This document shows positions 1 through 8,042 of a stretch of DNA of 64,000 bases, piece after piece (within the stretch, counting starts at the first letter, position 1; every line of letters begins with the position of its first letter). Both the position numbers and the translations under genes were made by a program. The stretch spans positions 15,981,346-16,045,345 of the forward strand of contig CM020618.1 of assembly GCA_009829735.1 (NCBI GenBank), read 5' to 3'. Under the pieces are notes generated by a model. That model did not search any database, was not told where the DNA came from, and worked only from the letters and a program-made list of their open reading frames with translations. The stretch comes from Pyropia yezoensis (lineage: Eukaryota > Rhodophyta > Bangiophyceae > Bangiales > Bangiaceae).

Positions 1-778
1 CCGCCGCCACGGCGACGCCGCCACCCAACGGGGCAACCCGGGCAGGACCAGGAAGAATCGGGGGCGCCGGGGGACGCACCACCGGCAGAGGGGCCGACGT
101 CGGAGATGGACGAGGCCGAGGAGGAAGAAGAAGGGCGGGCGCCCGCCCGGAGTAACTCCCGGTGTCAACCGCCATGGGAGAAGGAGCGTCTTGACCGCTC
201 GACGCCCGCGGCACCGCAGGTACGGCACCGGCGCCGGCGCCACCCGTCGGCGTAGCCCCCGCCTCGGAAGTGGAAGGCACTGGGACAGCCTCCGGAGCCG
301 GAGCCCCGGCCGTGCGGACACCCGCACCGTCTTGACCCACCGCACCGGGTGTCGCACCGCCACCACCACCCGCGTCAACGTCGGGACCACCTCGAGGAGT
401 CACCGCCCGGACACCCGGACCACCTTGACCAGCCGGAGTCGGCTGCGGGTCGCCACCTCCGCCGCAGGGCGGACCATCTTGAGGTAGCTGCGGTGAGCCG
501 GCACCGGCACCAGGCCCCATCCGGGCAGCCGGCAGAGAGGGGGTAGAAGCCGCCACGCGCGGTTGACCGCCGGGTTGACCTCCGGCCGACGGCACCGTCG
601 TGCCGCTGCACACGGACGACAGTCCTCCGGCCGACAGACGGACGGACACCGCAGGCCCGTCGTCGTCAGACGAGCTCACCCCGTAACGCGCGGCGTCGGG
701 ACCGACAGGCGCGTCGTCCTCCATCTCCTCCCCGATCAGGAGGTCTTCCTCCTCTTCAAGCACCTGGGGATAGGACAT
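1..778 (-). CDS. Antisense accessory frame of element D (N-terminal 259 codons)
   Basis: An open frame starts at an ATG at 778 and runs leftwards off the window edge without a stop. It begins MSYPQVLEEEEDLLIGEEME, is acidic at first and then rich in Gly, Pro and Ala. Near the visible end it has the string LLLPPRPRP, which also occurs at a similar distance from the start in the antisense frame of element A (38919-40679). The frame points away from the adjacent LTR, as the equivalent frames do in elements A, B and C. The function is unknown and only the low-complexity N-terminal part is seen. A gag frame of an element in the opposite orientation is the main alternative, but the purine tract beside the LTR argues against it. 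Confidence 0.45.
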   Translation of the reverse strand, partial: MSYPQVLEEEEDLLIGEEMEDDAPVGPDAARYGVSSSDDDGPAVSVRLSAGGLSSVCSGTTVPSAGGQPGGQPRVAASTPSLPAARMGPGAGAGSPQLPQDGPPCGGGGDPQPTPAGQGGPGVRAVTPRGGPDVDAGGGGGATPGAVGQDGAGVRTAGAPAPEAVPVPSTSEAGATPTGGAGAGAVPAVPRASSGQDAPSPMAVDTGSYSGRAPALLLPPRPRPSPTSAPLPVVRPPAPPILPGPARVAPLGGGVAVAA

Positions 779-1366
779 GATAACGGGTGCGGAGTCCCCC
801 GCGCCCACAAGCCGTCGACGGCTACAACCCGGTACGGCGGGATAACCGGGACGAGCCAGGGAAGCGGCGGACACCCGCGCTTATGACCACAAACGGCCAC
901 GAGAAGCGCCGCAGGCACGCGGGTCGACCCGCGCCCCACGGGGCTACGACCGCGCTCCACCCAGGCACCTGGGCGGGACGGGGCCACACCCACACACGGG
1001 GTAAGTAAGGGGGGTCACCCCCAACCGCCCCCACGCAACGCGGGCAGCCCCCGCCCCCCACTCAATCGTCCACACGAGAGGGGCCCCCCTACCACCGGGC
1101 ACCTGGTGGCGGATCCGCTTGCACCACCCCTCGGAAAGGGGGGGCGTGAACAGCAACCCGCATCGGGAATTTAACGGTCCGGAAAACGGATCGTGTGTGT
1201 GTACCACGCAAAGGGGGGCACCCCCCTGAGACAACCTCGAAAAGGGGTGTCTGTCGCGACGGGGCGCAAAGCCCCACCCGACGGGTAAACGGTCACGCGA
1301 CCCACTTACATTCGGTACCCCGAATGCAACTCGACCCGAGGACGGGCCGAATCTAAGGGGGGGATA

Positions 1367-1729
1367 TGTAGCAATATGGTTGTCCGTATTGTGACCCTAA
1401 TATCAGGGGGGCTACTTCTAACCCTTAACTTTCAATTTGATAGTTCGTACTGGTCACGGTATCTATAAGTTACGTATGACCAGAGGGACTTGCATCTTGG
1501 GGTGGAGGGTAGTTAGTAGTGTCTCCGAGGGTTTATAACGAGGGGGCCGGTGGCGAATCCACCGCCGGCCAAGGTAGAACAACAAACCCCTCCCATTTGG
1601 GCTCCCATCTTGGTCCCGTGGCTTGCGCTCCAAGGACAGCAACCTTGGCCTCCCGGTGACGTTGGTGCCGATCCCCCTTGGTGAGTGTTCCCTGAGAGTG
1701 GACGCGCGACGGATCCCTATTGTGCTACA
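1367..1729 (+). repeat. LTR of element D (363 bp)
   Basis: The segment starts TGTAGCAATA and ends TATTGTGCTACA, giving TG...CA ends and a 7-bp terminal inverted repeat, TGTAGCA/TGCTACA. LTRs of elements A and B also begin TGTAGCA. It is more AT-rich than its surroundings. No second copy lies in the window. Confidence 0.5.
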
Positions 1730-1760
1730 CCGTGCCGCCCGTTCGGACGGTGCCGGCGCA

Positions 1761-2378
1761 ATGGCAGGCGGTGTTGCCCGCACGGCGGGCGGTGCCGGCA
1801 GCACGGCGGGTGGTGCTGGCAGCACAGCAAGCGGTGCCGCCAGCACGGCGGACGGTGCCGCCAGCACGGCGGGCGGTGCCGCCAGCACGGCGGGCGGTGC
1901 CGCCAGCACGGCGGGCTGTGCCGCCAGCGCGGCGGGCGGTGCCGCCAGCACGGCGGGCGGTGCCGCGGGCACCGCGGGTGGTGCCACCAGCACGGCGGAC
2001 GGTGCCGCCAGCACGGTCGGGGCCGCCAGCACGGCGGCCAGCGTGGTCATCGCGGCGGATGTCGCCGGCGCCGCGGCCTGCACCGGAGCGGAAGTGGCCG
2101 CGGTCGGTGCTGCGGCGGGCGTGGTCGGCGCGTCGATTGGAACGGTTACGGCGGCGGGGGGTCTGGTTGGTGAGGCGGGGGAGGTATTAGACCAGGCCAA
2201 CGAAGCCGTTGAGATGATGGACGTGGAGCGCATGACACGGGCGAAAATTCGCATTCACTTTGTTCCTGGTCTGCAGCAAGCGTACGTTCTCCTCGCGGGC
2301 ATGTGCCTTGTGGTATGGGGTGCGATCCGCCAGTGGCGTGGTGGGTCGGTGCCTGAGACTCCGTATGAGCCGTCCTGA
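1761..2378 (+). CDS. Hypothetical Ala/Gly heptad-repeat protein with a C-terminal hydrophobic segment
   Basis: The 205-codon frame starts at an ATG just after the LTR of element D. Residues 7-90 are about 12 copies of a seven-residue repeat, consensus STAGGAA, encoded by a 21-bp minisatellite. A non-repeated part follows (VGEAGEVLDQANEAVEMMDV), then a hydrophobic stretch (AYVLLAGMCLVVWGAI) that could be one membrane segment, and a short basic tail. No family is recognised. The stop lies inside the start of the next frame: the last 14 bases (2365-2378) overlap the ATG of the gene at 2365. The two frames may therefore be exons of one gene or a bicistronic pair. The repeat could also be a minisatellite that is open by chance. 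Confidence 0.35.
   Translation: MAGGVARTAGGAGSTAGGAGSTASGAASTADGAASTAGGAASTAGGAASTAGCAASAAGGAASTAGGAAGTAGGATSTADGAASTVGAASTAASVVIAADVAGAAACTGAEVAAVGAAAGVVGASIGTVTAAGGLVGEAGEVLDQANEAVEMMDVERMTRAKIRIHFVPGLQQAYVLLAGMCLVVWGAIRQWRGGSVPETPYEPS
1779..2027 (+). repeat. 21-bp minisatellite, about 12 units
   Basis: Tandem units with core AGCACGGCGGGCGGTGCCGC keep the reading frame and encode STAGGAA heptads. Units differ by one to three substitutions. One unit near the right end is shorter by three bases, so it stays in frame. Confidence 0.85.
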
Positions 2379-3710
2379 CATGTTGTGCTGCCTTACTGCC
2401 CCTGGTGTTATGCTGTATGTTCTTTTTGTGCTCCCGCCCTGGAGCGTGGCGGGCGCGAGCGCCAACTCTGGGCTTTGCGCGCACATCTCCGCTCACAATA
2501 GCTATGTCGCGGCTGTGGCTGCCCACGAGGCGGTGGGGGCCATCGCGGCAGCGGTGGAGGGCACGGACGCACCACCCACTGAGCGGCAGAGGCGGTCGTC
2601 GGCCACGGCGTCGGCTCGTCGCCCCACCACTCCGCGACGCAGCAAGGCGGATGGTGTCAGTACGACACCGAAGCGCAAGGACTTCTCTACTGCCGACGTC
2701 GGTGAAGCTGATGGAGTGCGGTCAGGCGAGGAGGAGCAGGACAGGGCAGCCGACGCCGCCGAGGATGCGGTGGTGTATGTGGCAGGCCCCGCAGCAGCAC
2801 CGAAGGACGTCAACGTTGTGCCAACGGCGCGGCACAAGACGCTACCGCGAGTCAGTAAGAACAAGACACCTGCGGGCGAGCGGCGGCCCAGTATACAGGC
2901 CCTGCGCAGCTGCTTGACAAAGAAGACGCACCGTGAACTACTGGCGCACTGTACGAATGACGCAGTGTATCTACCACGCTCATCTCACCTGTCGTTTTTC
3001 CGGGAGATGGTTATGTCGGCAGCCAAGGTCAACGCCGAGGAGGCGGACAACCTTTTAAAGTCTACCTTTGAAGTCCCCGCTGCCAGCAGGAACGACGAGC
3101 CGAGCAAGAAGGAGCTCAAGCCGTGGCCGGGGATGGCGCTGAACAACGTCCACTTCAACCTGCGGAAGAGCATCATCAAGGCGTGGTCGGCAGCAGTGGA
3201 CTACGACGGCACCAAGGAGCAGGCTCTTTCGTACCTGGAGGGGCGCGGCTACCTCAAGGGCCCTGTGGGTCGTCGCGGGTTTGTGGCGGCTTTTCTGGCG
3301 GCGGTTGCGCAGTGCTCGGGAGACCTGGACGAGCACACCTTCCCAGACGGACCGGATAACGTGCTTCTGAATGCCGTACTGGTCACACAGGCGTTTGTCC
3401 TCAGCAAGGTGAGCCTGTGGGAGGCAATTTTGTACTGGGTGTCGGTCTAATCGCGCTGTCGCATGCTGCGAGCTTGTACTGACTCTTTACTTCTGTCTCA
3501 TTGCCGCGCTGCTTGTATGTTGCCTCGTGTACTGTACTGCATTTTTTTTTTTGCGTCGCTGTGGTCCGTGCGGATGGCGTGCAGGTGCGCATGGGTCTGG
3601 AAGCTGACTGCATGGACCTTCTGCCTAGTGGCAAGCGTGCGAGCGAGACGACTTTGCACGGCGGGGTGCTGGTAGCTGGACGCAAGTTGTGGGCTGAGGA
3701 GCTCACATAG
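2365..3710 (+). CDS. Hypothetical protein with one predicted intron
   Basis: Exon 1 (2365-3408) starts MSRPDMLCCLTAPGVMLYVL, a possible signal peptide or anchor. A low-complexity basic/acidic linker follows, then a compact region with normal residue use (from about RPSIQALRSCLTKKTHRELL to DGPDNVLLNAVLVTQAFVLSK). A phase-0 intron is predicted at 3409-3584 (AAG|GTGAGC ... GTGCAG|GTG, with a T-run before the acceptor). It adds VRMGLEADCMDLLPSGKRAS and ends at TAG 3708-3710, about 389 residues in all. The same frame reads on after the stop (LHVYVDEAGDHWARLFKTSQ), so the stop may be recent, an error, or skipped by splicing. No known domain is recognised. Lys and Asp codons are used freely, unlike the repeat-like frames around it, which supports real coding. 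Confidence 0.6.
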
Positions 3711-3714
3711 CTTC

Positions 3715-4509
3715 ATGTCTACGTGGACGAGGCGGGCGACCACTGGGCGAGGCTGTTCAAAACAAGTCAAGACGAGGACAACAGGGCAACTATCACGTCC
3801 CCCCCCCCACCAGTTACCTCCCGCTACACCCAACATAGACGCGCTGACCGACGATGAGCCCGTCTCCGACGCGGAGCTCCAAGCCCTCAAAGTTATGGGG
3901 CAGGAGTGGGTGGAGGCAAGAAAGTCCTTGGCGGAGGTGGTCGACTTGGAAGCGGACGATGAGCCTTCTGCCGGCAACGAGGATGGGGCAGGGGATGGGG
4001 GTCGTCGTACCGGTCCGCAGTCGGCCGCCGGCACCGGTGGCGGCCCTTCACCGGCCGTTCGTACTGGAGCGCAGCAGGACGCCGGCACCGGCGGGCGCTC
4101 CTCGCAGGTGGGTGGCGGCGGCACCGGTGTGCCGGCGGCGGGGGTGGGCGGCGGCGGCAGTGGCGGCCCGCCGACGGTAGGGGGCGGCGGTCGCGGCAGC
4201 GGCAGCGGCGTGCCGGGCTTCGGGGGTGGGCGGCAGCGGCAGCAGCGGCTCGCCGGGGGTGGGGGTAGACGGCAGCAGCAGCGGCGGCGGCGCGCTGGAG
4301 GGGGGGGAGGGCGGCAGCGTCAGCGGCAGCGGCATGCCGACGGTGGGGACGAACTGTCACCGGTGCGGCTGCGGGTCGGCAGTGGGGGTTGGCGGCGGCG
4401 GCAGTGGCGGCCCTCCGGCGGTCGGGGCCGGTGGGGAGGGCGGTGGCCGCGCGCTGGCGGTGGGCGTGGGTGGCAGCGTGGGGCGCAGCCCTCCTGCACC
4501 GCCTCCTGA
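3715..4509 (+). CDS. Hypothetical acidic/Gly-rich frame, possibly the 3' part of the preceding gene
   Basis: The frame opens with an ATG five bases after the preceding stop. Its convincing part is PNIDALTDDEPVSDAELQAL and the acidic stretch that follows (QEWVEARKSLAEVVDLEADDE). It then runs into a Gly/Ser-rich tract of GGC-type repeats (about 4010-4480). A plausible C-terminal tail, SDDEIQLVRRLKQPLWSRRR followed by SLDLDSEFSVGDLEDSASS, lies in another frame at about 4530-4680. The reading frame thus seems to shift in a C-run near 3800 and again within the Gly repeats. Sequencing slips in homopolymers are as likely as real mutations. No family is recognised. Confidence 0.35.
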   Translation: MSTWTRRATTGRGCSKQVKTRTTGQLSRPPPHQLPPATPNIDALTDDEPVSDAELQALKVMGQEWVEARKSLAEVVDLEADDEPSAGNEDGAGDGGRRTGPQSAAGTGGGPSPAVRTGAQQDAGTGGRSSQVGGGGTGVPAAGVGGGGSGGPPTVGGGGRGSGSGVPGFGGGRQRQQRLAGGGGRRQQQRRRRAGGGGGRQRQRQRHADGGDELSPVRLRVGSGGWRRRQWRPSGGRGRWGGRWPRAGGGRGWQRGAQPSCTAS

Positions 4510-4790
4510 TCGCCACCCTCTGTCTCCGGCGCCATCGGACGACGAGATTCAGCTGGTGCGGCGACTCAAGCAGCCGCTGTGGAGCCGGCGGCGCTCTTCG
4601 GGTACGCGCGCTCGCGGAGGGAGTCTGGACTTGGACTCTGAGTTTTCTGTGGGGGACCTGGAGGACAGCGCATCGTCCTTGTGCCATATGCGCTGGCGTG
4701 CTTTGCTCTTTTCTTTTTTTTGCTTCTTATTTTTTTTCCTTTGTTTTTCTATTACTTCCTCGTGTTGCCTCTGGGGGCGCACTGGACTAG

Positions 4791-4850
4791 GTGAGGGGGG
4801 TTAGGGGTGTGAGGGACGAGGTGAGGGGGGTAAGAGGCGTGAGGGACGAG
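4791..4850 (+). repeat. Two tandem 30-bp units
   Basis: GTGAGGGGGGTTAGGGGTGT plus GAGGGACGAG at 4791-4820 is repeated with three changes at 4821-4850. The purine-rich block leads into the 12-bp minisatellite. Confidence 0.8.
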
Positions 4851-4915
4851 GCGGTCGAGGCGGTGGGGTGAGGGCATCGGGAGGGGTGAGCATCCGGGTC
4901 GGGGTGCCCGTCCGC

Positions 4916-5107
4916 GTGCCCCTGTACGTACCCCTATTGGTGCCCCTCGAGGTGCCCCTCGAGGTGCCCCTGGAGGTGCCCCTGGAGGTGCCCCTGGAGG
5001 TGCCCCTGGAGGTGCCCCTGGAGGTGCCCCTGGAGGTGCCCCTGGAGGTGCCCCTGGAGGTGCCCCTGGGGTTGCCCCTGGGGGTGCCCCTGGGGGTGCC
5101 CCTGGAG
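4916..5107 (+). repeat. 12-bp minisatellite, about 16 units
   Basis: Tandem units of GAGGTGCCCCTG run for 192 bp, with ten consecutive nearly identical copies in the middle and diverged copies at both ends (GTACGTGCCCCT-like on the left, GGGGTGCCCCTG on the right). In one frame they read (VPLE)n. There are no spacers, so this is not a CRISPR array. Confidence 0.9.
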
Positions 5108-5672
5108 ATCCAGAAATAGCTTATTTTTTTGCAACGTACTGCACGCAGACTGCGGAGCGTACCCGCGAGAGCCCAGTCGGATACCCCGGTACCAGAACGA
5201 GCCCCAGCGCAGTGCGTATCAGCACCGCTGTGCTCAACGTAGACAACAAACGGCTGGACACGCTCCGTGACAGGGAGTGGACACGCTCTGGGCTGGAGGC
5301 GGTCCATAAGTAGCTGGATACAACTCCTTCCGGGGTCACAGCCTGGTCGTCTGTCGCGCTTGGGGGGTGCGCCATGCGCACACACACCCACACAGAACGG
5401 TCGTGGGCGCAGTGGATGCGCGTACTGCCTAAAACCGTGCGAATATGGGCCTGTACTGAATTGGGTAGACACTGTGGAAAACACGTACTGCCAGAGCGAT
5501 GCACACCTGCAAATATGTATACTGCGGGTCATTTCACCCCAAATGAAATGAATCTAGCTTGGGGGGTGGTCACGGCCCCAGTAAGCCCCAGTACAAGTGG
5601 TACGTTTCCCGACGATGTGTACAGTACAGTGCGTACGCGATTATATCGGGCTCGTTTATATCCACCCTGGAT

Positions 5673-6113
5673 ATGAACGAGCCGAACAACGCACGAGAGA
5701 GCTCCTCAGCACTGTACAGCAAGATTCCAATAGTGTATTTCTTCGAGCCCGTTCTGGAGCATTGCAAAGATCTACAGCACTTATCGATTTCCTGTGCCCT
5801 GCGAACGCGCACCGCCTGCCAACATCACTGTGCTACGGACGGGAAGTCGGCGACGCTACGGGTGTCACCCGCATCGCCCGCTTCTCTCGCCTGGTACCGC
5901 TCTTTCGACGCTTCACCCTTTGAGAACGCCCATATGGACGTCTCAGCCGTCGTTGCCTTGATGGCCAACATGTCGCTGGCGGACGAGTTGATGGGGGTGG
6001 ACACGCCAGACCGCGTGCGCGCGGCGCAGCGGTGGATGGATGCTGAGAGCGACGTCGCTGCGATTGAAGAGACAATGGATATGGTTCTGGACGGGGGGGA
6101 GGACGACCTGTGA
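5673..6113 (+). CDS. Hypothetical small protein with acidic C terminus
   Basis: The frame runs from the ATG at 5673 (MNEPNNARESSSALYSKIPI), 146 codons. The last 60 residues, from an in-frame ATG at 5934 (MDVSAVVALMANMSLADELM, ending MVLDGGEDDL), look like ordinary protein: an amphipathic, acidic, helix-rich tail. The first half lies in DNA with much lower GC and is less convincing, so the real coding part may be only 5934-6113, perhaps a last exon. No domain is recognised. Confidence 0.35.
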   Translation: MNEPNNARESSSALYSKIPIVYFFEPVLEHCKDLQHLSISCALRTRTACQHHCATDGKSATLRVSPASPASLAWYRSFDASPFENAHMDVSAVVALMANMSLADELMGVDTPDRVRAAQRWMDAESDVAAIEETMDMVLDGGEDDL

Positions 6114-6280
6114 GTGTTTTTCTACACACTATTATTGTATTTGTTTTACGCTTGCCCCCACATCATTCACTTGTCCAGATACAACCTCCGTGCGTCGTAC
6201 CGCCACCGTCTGCGTCACGTCACCTGCGTGCCCCTCCGTACCCTGCCGGTCCCCTTGTACTCCCAATCTGCGGCCATGAG

Positions 6281-6356
6281 TTTCGGTTGGGCTCCATTCT
6301 CGCGAGCCCCCCCCGCACTTTTCGGTTGAGCACCGTTCTCGCGAGCCCCCCCCGCA
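6281..6356 (+). repeat. Two 37-bp direct repeats
   Basis: Copies at 6281-6317 and 6320-6356 share TTTCGGTTG...TTCTCGCGAGCCCC and differ at three positions. Each contains TCGCGA and a C-run. Confidence 0.8.
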
Positions 6357-6562
6357 TCCCCATCCCGCTCCGCCGCCCCCCCCCCGCATCTCTCCTCCTT
6401 CATGACGATCCTCCCAGTCGCAGACGAGGTCCGCCTCCTCTGTACGCCCGACCCCTTCACATTTTTCCTGGCCAAGTCAGAACAGGCATTTTCGTACTTT
6501 GTAGGCTCGTTGTCGCGATTCCTCTCGCCACCTGACACATTACTGCACTTGGTGGTACATCA

Positions 6563-6586
6563 AGTCGGAACAGTACTGTTCCGACT
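6563..6586. promoter_or_regulatory. Perfect 24-bp palindrome
   Basis: AGTCGGAACAGT is followed at once by its exact reverse complement, ACTGTTCCGACT. It lies about 190 bp before a TATA-like sequence. It looks like a binding site for a dimeric factor. This is inference. Confidence 0.6.
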
Positions 6587-6696
6587 CCAAATGGTGCGGT
6601 ACAGAAGTGGGCTACTTCCTCGGGAGACCCCTGGATATGATCGCGTACGCACTGTACCGCACACCCTCGCGACGGGAAGTGGATTGCAATATTCTC

Positions 6697-6770
6697 ATTG
6701 GCTGGGAAGTGGGCACTTCCCAGGGTATTACCCGGTCATCAACTACATGAAAGCACAAGAGTTAAATAGG
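6697..6770 (+). promoter_or_regulatory. Promoter-like cluster: CCAAT box, inverted repeat, TATA-like box
   Basis: An inverted CCAAT box (ATTGG, 6697-6701) touches a 22-bp inverted repeat (CTGGGAAGTG, GG, CACTTCCCAG; 6702-6723). A related arm pair occurs near 6605-6617. TTAAATAG (6762-6769) could be the TATA element. The downstream gene is not clear: frames in 6850-7300 are open but biased and do not start at a convincing ATG. Confidence 0.4.
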
Positions 6771-8042
6771 GCTGGCTTCGGTCGTATTTGATTCTATTTA
6801 CCGATTGTTAAAAGCCTATCTGTACTGCATAGGAGATTCGAATCTCGTACCGTGAGTAACTCCGAGATTGTCCGCGTGCCATCGAGAAGTCCAGATCGTA
6901 AGTGTGCAGCCGCCAGACGGGCTGCTGTCCCAGTCCAGCAAGACATGTCCAACCTGTCCGACCCCCACTGCCGCACCGCACCGCCTCCGCTGCGGCCGCG
7001 GTCGCCGCCACAGTCTGCCCTTTGCACTTGTGGGCGGCTTTTCACCGCCGTCAGGAGAGACACGGGCGTGCCGGTTCCTTTTCGACCGCCGCACGGTCGA
7101 GGGAGAAGAAGGGCGTCGGCTATTACGACAGCGGCCACAAAGGTGGCCTCGGGAGTGGCCCTGTGGGCGACACGGCCGCCATCGCGAATAGCGTTTTTCC
7201 TAGTCCGTCGCTTTGCCTTCGGCGCACAAACGCGCCCGCTGCTTCACCCACTGCTCGGCCCTGAGCCGCAGTAAAAAAGACCACTGGGCAGCGCGGCGTA
7301 CCTCCCCAGCCTGGCCACTTGGTCGAGCTGCCTCCGGTCGCCCCACCCCATGTGCGACCTGTCTGCGATGTTCATCGCGTGGGAGCGAGAGGGATAACAA
7401 CAGTTCTGCACGCAGCCGCTCCCCAGGTGGAATTACCGGGACTCGCCCGCTCTGCCGGACTAGCAGACTGGGGGATGGACATGAGCGAAGGCTAGCTCTG
7501 TAAGGGGCGGGCTTCGCGTTGGGGGGCGGGGGACGGCGGCCGCTGGACAATTATGAGAATAGTGAGACAGGTGGGGAGGGGGGAGGACCAGTGAGGAGAG
7601 GGGGGCGCCTCTTAAAGAAAGCTTGTCCATATGAAGTGATGAGGGAAGCGCTTCTTTGGATGAGCACCGTCCGCGCCTCAGGGGAGCCGGCACATGAAGT
7701 GGGAGGGAAGGCGCTTGCATAGTGTACGGCTTCCCGTTCCCAGTTCTGTACAGCACGTTTTCGTCTTTTGTATGTTCCGTACTGTGATGAACCACGGATC
7801 ACATTCTCTCAAAAGAGCACGAAAACTCGAATGAAGAAACAGAGTCCGCCAAAAAGCCCATGCAAGGCTTCCACATCTCAGCCGACATCCCGCCCGCCTC
7901 CTCCGCCCCGCAAGCCGCTTCATCCCGTTTATAGGCATCTCAGAGGTGTACCTGCTAACACTCCCTCACATCGCCTATAAGAACCTCTGGCTTTTCCCTC
8001 CACTCGCCCCTTTTCCTTCTGCACCCGAGCAGGGAGCCGGCT
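6771..8042. other. No gene supported
   Basis: Several overlapping frames of 60-140 codons exist on both strands, but none has a good start context together with normal protein composition. A pair of imperfect direct repeats (ATGAAGTGATGAGGGAAGCG at about 7634, ATGAAGTGGGAGGGAAGGCG at about 7693) is visible. Confidence 0.5.

Larger units (their letters stand above)
1..1729 (+). mobile_element. Element D: 3' part of an LTR retrotransposon, cut by the window edge
   Basis: The right end is an LTR-like segment (1367-1729) that begins TGTAGCA and ends TGCTACA. Directly before it lies a purine-rich tract (about 1355-1366), as expected for the polypurine tract next to a 3' LTR of a plus-strand element. 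The internal part carries a long minus-strand frame (1-778). Its arrangement, an antisense frame pointing away from the 3' LTR, matches elements A, B and C further right. Gag and pol are not visible, so the family is inferred from layout only. Ty3/Gypsy is likely. The other LTR lies outside the window, so age and wholeness cannot be judged. Confidence 0.5.

Noticed and set aside
1463-2254. 263-codon minus-strand frame with Ala/Pro/Val repeats
   Set aside because: Shadow of the 21-bp minisatellite on the opposite strand.
4916-5107. Regular short repeats that could suggest a CRISPR array
   Set aside because: Units are 12 bp in direct tandem without spacers. It is a minisatellite.
6800-6870. 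GATTCGAATC sequence that could suggest a tRNA T-arm
   Set aside because: No matching D-arm, anticodon stem or acceptor stem is found around it.
6852-7274. 140-codon frame downstream of the promoter-like cluster
   Set aside because: It does not begin with ATG, and the composition (Arg/Pro/Ala) changes little between frames.
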